The translations under genes were made by a program, and so were the position numbers. The notes under the pieces are model-generated. The model made no database searches. It was given only the letters and a program-made list of their open reading frames with translations, and was not told the origin of the DNA. Below, in pieces: positions 61,924-64,000 of a stretch of 64,000 bases of DNA. The stretch's first letter is position 1. Each line of letters opens with the position of its first letter. The stretch covers positions 4,712,001 to 4,776,000 of the forward strand of contig NBTC02000002.1 in the NCBI GenBank assembly GCA_002082245.2, read 5' to 3'. This DNA comes from Yersinia enterocolitica (GTDB lineage Bacteria > Pseudomonadota > Gammaproteobacteria > Enterobacterales > Enterobacteriaceae).

Positions 61924-61953
61924 AAAAACGGCACCCTTAGGCGCCGTTTTTTT
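61924..61953. terminator. Bidirectional terminator between the kinase gene and crr
   Basis: AAAAACGGCACC-CTTA-GGCGCCGTTTTTTT: a GC-rich stem with A-run on one side and T-run on the other, so it can end both the plus-strand kinase operon and the minus-strand ptsI-crr transcript. Confidence 0.88.
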
Positions 61954-61965
61954 ATTCGTATGAGA

Positions 61966-62475
61966 TTACTTCTTGATACGAATAATTGGTGTTTCACCAA
62001 CGGTGACACTACCGGACAACTTAATCAGTTCTTTGATCTCGTCCATGTTGGAGATAACAACCGGCGTCAATGTAGACTTGGCTTTCTCTTCCAGCAGGGC
62101 CAGATTGAACTCAATAACCACATCACCTTTCTTGACGCGCTGGCCTTCTTCAGCGATGCGTTTGAAGCCTTCGCCTTTCAGTTCAACAGTGTCAATACCG
62201 AAGTGGACGAACAGCTCAATGCCGCTGTCTGATTCGATAGAAAAAGCATGGTTAGTCTCGAAAATTTTACCGATGGTGCCATCAACAGGAGCAACCATTT
62301 TATTGCCTGAAGGCTTGATAGCAATACCATCACCAACGATTTTCTCTGCAAAAACAACATCAGGAACATCTTCAATGTTGACGATTTCACCAGACAATGG
62401 CGCAACGATTTCAATAGTACCACTGTCTTTTTTGTCATCTGAAACCAGTGATTTCAGTTTATCGAACAAACCCAT
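61966..62475 (-). CDS. crr: Glucose-specific PTS enzyme IIA, Crr
   Basis: Cytoplasmic phosphocarrier of the glucose PTS and central regulator of catabolite repression and inducer exclusion. It has 169 residues. The active-site histidine is in [10 protein letters not shown], with the supporting histidine in [10 protein letters not shown]. The sequence is nearly that of E. coli IIA-Glc. It lies 48 bp after ptsI, the normal ptsHI-crr order, although ptsH is beyond the window. Confidence 0.98.
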   Translation of the reverse strand: MGLFDKLKSLVSDDKKDSGTIEIVAPLSGEIVNIEDVPDVVFAEKIVGDGIAIKPSGNKMVAPVDGTIGKIFETNHAFSIESDSGIELFVHFGIDTVELKGEGFKRIAEEGQRVKKGDVVIEFNLALLEEKAKSTLTPVVISNMDEIKELIKLSGSVTVGETPIIRIKK

Positions 62476-62523
62476 GATCTTCTCCTAAGTATTTATATCG
62501 GGCAGCGTTCCAGTATCGTGGAA

Positions 62524-64000
62524 TTAGCAGAGTGTTTTTTCTTCGATGAATGTGGTAATCAAATCCATCAATTCCTTCGCTGTTGGTTGAGCTAATGCCT
62601 GCTCTGCCAACACCTTCACATCTTCGAAATTCGTATTACGGATAATTTTCTTGATGCGTGGGATCGAAATCGCACTCATGCTGAACTCATCCAGCCCCAT
62701 GCCCAATAGCAACAGTGTAGCACGTTCATCACCAGCAAGTTCACCGCACATACCGGTCCACTTACCTTCAGCGTGAGATGCATCAATAACCTGTTTGATC
62801 AGGCCCAATACCGATGGCGACATTGGATTATAGAGATGAGAAATCAGCTCATTGCCACGATCTACTGCCAGAGTATACTGAGTTAGATCGTTTGTCCCAA
62901 TACTAAAGAAGTCAACTTCCTTAGCTAAATGGCGAGCGATAACCGCCGCCGCAGGTGTTTCAACCATTACACCGACCTCGATAGTTTCATCGAAGGCCTT
63001 GTTTTCTACACGTAATTGGCCTTTCAGCAGTTCAAGTTCTGCTTTCAGTTCACGTACTTCTTCAACCGAAATAATCATCGGGAACATAATACGTAATTTG
63101 CCAAATGCTGAGGCTCGCAAGATTGCACGCAGCTGTGCGTGCAGAATTTCTTTGCGATCCATAGCAATACGGATAGCGCGCCAGCCCAGGAATGGGTTCT
63201 CTTCTTTCGGCAGGTTCATATACGGCAAATCTTTATCGCCGCCGATGTCCATGGTACGGACGATAACAGCCTGAGAGCCCATCGCTTCAGCAACGGCTTT
63301 ATATGCCTGGAACTGCTCTTCTTCTGTAGGCAAAGAATCGCGGTCCATAAACAGGAATTCGGTACGATACAGACCAACACCTTCAGCGCCATTACGTTCA
63401 GCACCGGCGATATCACGCACAGTACCGATGTTGGCAACCACTTCAACCTGATGGCCATCAAGGGTGATAGCAGGCAGGTCTTTTAATTTGGCCAGATCAT
63501 TTTTCTCGGTGATGTATTGAGTATTCACCGCTTTCAACTGCTCAATAATATCGGCAGTTGGGTTTAAATAGACTTTGTTGTTTACTGCATCAAGGATCAA
63601 ATAGTCGCCATTCTGGACTTGTTTGGTCACATCGGAGGTGCCGACGATAGCAGGGAGTTCCAACGAACGAGCCATAATCGAAGTGTGAGAGGTACGGCCA
63701 CCTAAATCGGTGATAAACCCTAACACTTTATCCAGATTAAGCTGTGCGGTTTCTGATGGCGTCAAATCGGTGGCAACCAGAATAACTTCATCCTGAATGG
63801 CACTCAGATCAACAATGGTCAGACCGAGAATGTTCTTCAGCAGGCGTTTACCGATATCACGCACGTCAGCCGCACGTTCTTTCAGGTATTCGTCATCCAG
63901 TTCTTCCAGGGCTTTTGCCTGCCCCTCAATCACTGAATAAGCGGCTGCATCAGCAGAGGCATGCTCATCTTTGATGAGGGCTATGATTTCCTGCTCAAGC
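62524..64000 (-). CDS. ptsI: PTS enzyme I, 5' end cut by the window edge
   Basis: Phosphoenolpyruvate-protein phosphotransferase that phosphorylates HPr. The last 491 codons are present; the first 80 or so lie beyond base 64000. The active-site histidine is in [18 protein letters not shown], the PEP-binding segment is RTEFLFMDR and the catalytic cysteine is in [11 protein letters not shown]. The protein ends FIEEKTLC. The frame is intact to the window edge, and no internal start should be taken as the real one. Confidence 0.98.
   Translation of the reverse strand, partial: LEQEIIALIKDEHASADAAAYSVIEGQAKALEELDDEYLKERAADVRDIGKRLLKNILGLTIVDLSAIQDEVILVATDLTPSETAQLNLDKVLGFITDLGGRTSHTSIMARSLELPAIVGTSDVTKQVQNGDYLILDAVNNKVYLNPTADIIEQLKAVNTQYITEKNDLAKLKDLPAITLDGHQVEVVANIGTVRDIAGAERNGAEGVGLYRTEFLFMDRDSLPTEEEQFQAYKAVAEAMGSQAVIVRTMDIGGDKDLPYMNLPKEENPFLGWRAIRIAMDRKEILHAQLRAILRASAFGKLRIMFPMIISVEEVRELKAELELLKGQLRVENKAFDETIEVGVMVETPAAAVIARHLAKEVDFFSIGTNDLTQYTLAVDRGNELISHLYNPMSPSVLGLIKQVIDASHAEGKWTGMCGELAGDERATLLLLGMGLDEFSMSAISIPRIKKIIRNTNFEDVKVLAEQALAQPTAKELMDLITTFIEEKTLC

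Overview
The window looks like a chromosomal segment of a Yersinia species. Almost every backbone protein is an enterobacterial ortholog (DapE, AcrD, NarP, NapFDABC, MaeB, HemF, CysPUWAM, MacAB, Crr, PtsI), and the intergenic spaces carry about seven ERIC-type repeats, several ending in the TATACCC/GGGTATA pairs typical of yersiniae. I cannot name the species from the sequence alone.

Layout. 1-5573 is the dapE-yffB-(TPR gene)-ypfM-acrD neighbourhood, ending in a tandem ERIC cluster. 5846-13139 holds a small winged-helix gene, the regulator narP, the periplasmic nitrate reductase operon napFDABC (no napGH), a Phd/RelE-type toxin-antitoxin pair and nudK. 13475-17964 holds maeB, yaiI-hemF and ypeA.

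17781-33132 is a strongly A+T-rich integrated element of about 15.3 kb in the 3' end of ypeA. A tyrosine recombinase lies at its left end, and a second copy of the last 184 bp of ypeA lies at its right end. The element has two halves. The left half carries defence-like cargo. It has a tight three-gene operon: a giant TPR-type histidine kinase, a stand-alone receiver, and a receiver fused to an alpha/beta hydrolase. This matches the architecture of the Detocs anti-phage systems, but with a hydrolase as effector. Next to it lies an HNH nuclease with its own small upstream gene. The right half is plasmid-like: a trbJ-K-L remnant, a perfectly phased 8 x 11-bp repeat array, small DNA-binding proteins, a TrfA-like initiator and five iterons of about 21 bp. 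The element therefore looks like a plasmid replicon that became an integrative island and carries defence genes.

33310-40986 returns to backbone: a YgiW-type OB-fold protein, yfeY, yfeX and the sulfate/thiosulfate uptake operon cysPUWA with cysM. 41926-55930 is a group 2 (ABC-transporter) capsule locus. kpsEDCS plus a beta-helix protein face a divergent transcription unit of kpsM, kpsT, a Stealth phosphotransferase and a 1265-residue GT2/TagF-like/TPR fusion. The latter unit is preceded by a sigma70 promoter and a JUMPstart/ops element. The serotype genes predict a phosphodiester, teichoic-acid-like capsule. 56436-61895 is macAB with a divergent OmpR-type two-component system. The window ends with crr and the 5'-truncated ptsI.

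The most interesting parts are the Detocs-like operon with a perfect Fur-type palindrome over its predicted promoter, the plasmid-fossil half of the island with its two repeat arrays, and the capsule polymerase architecture.
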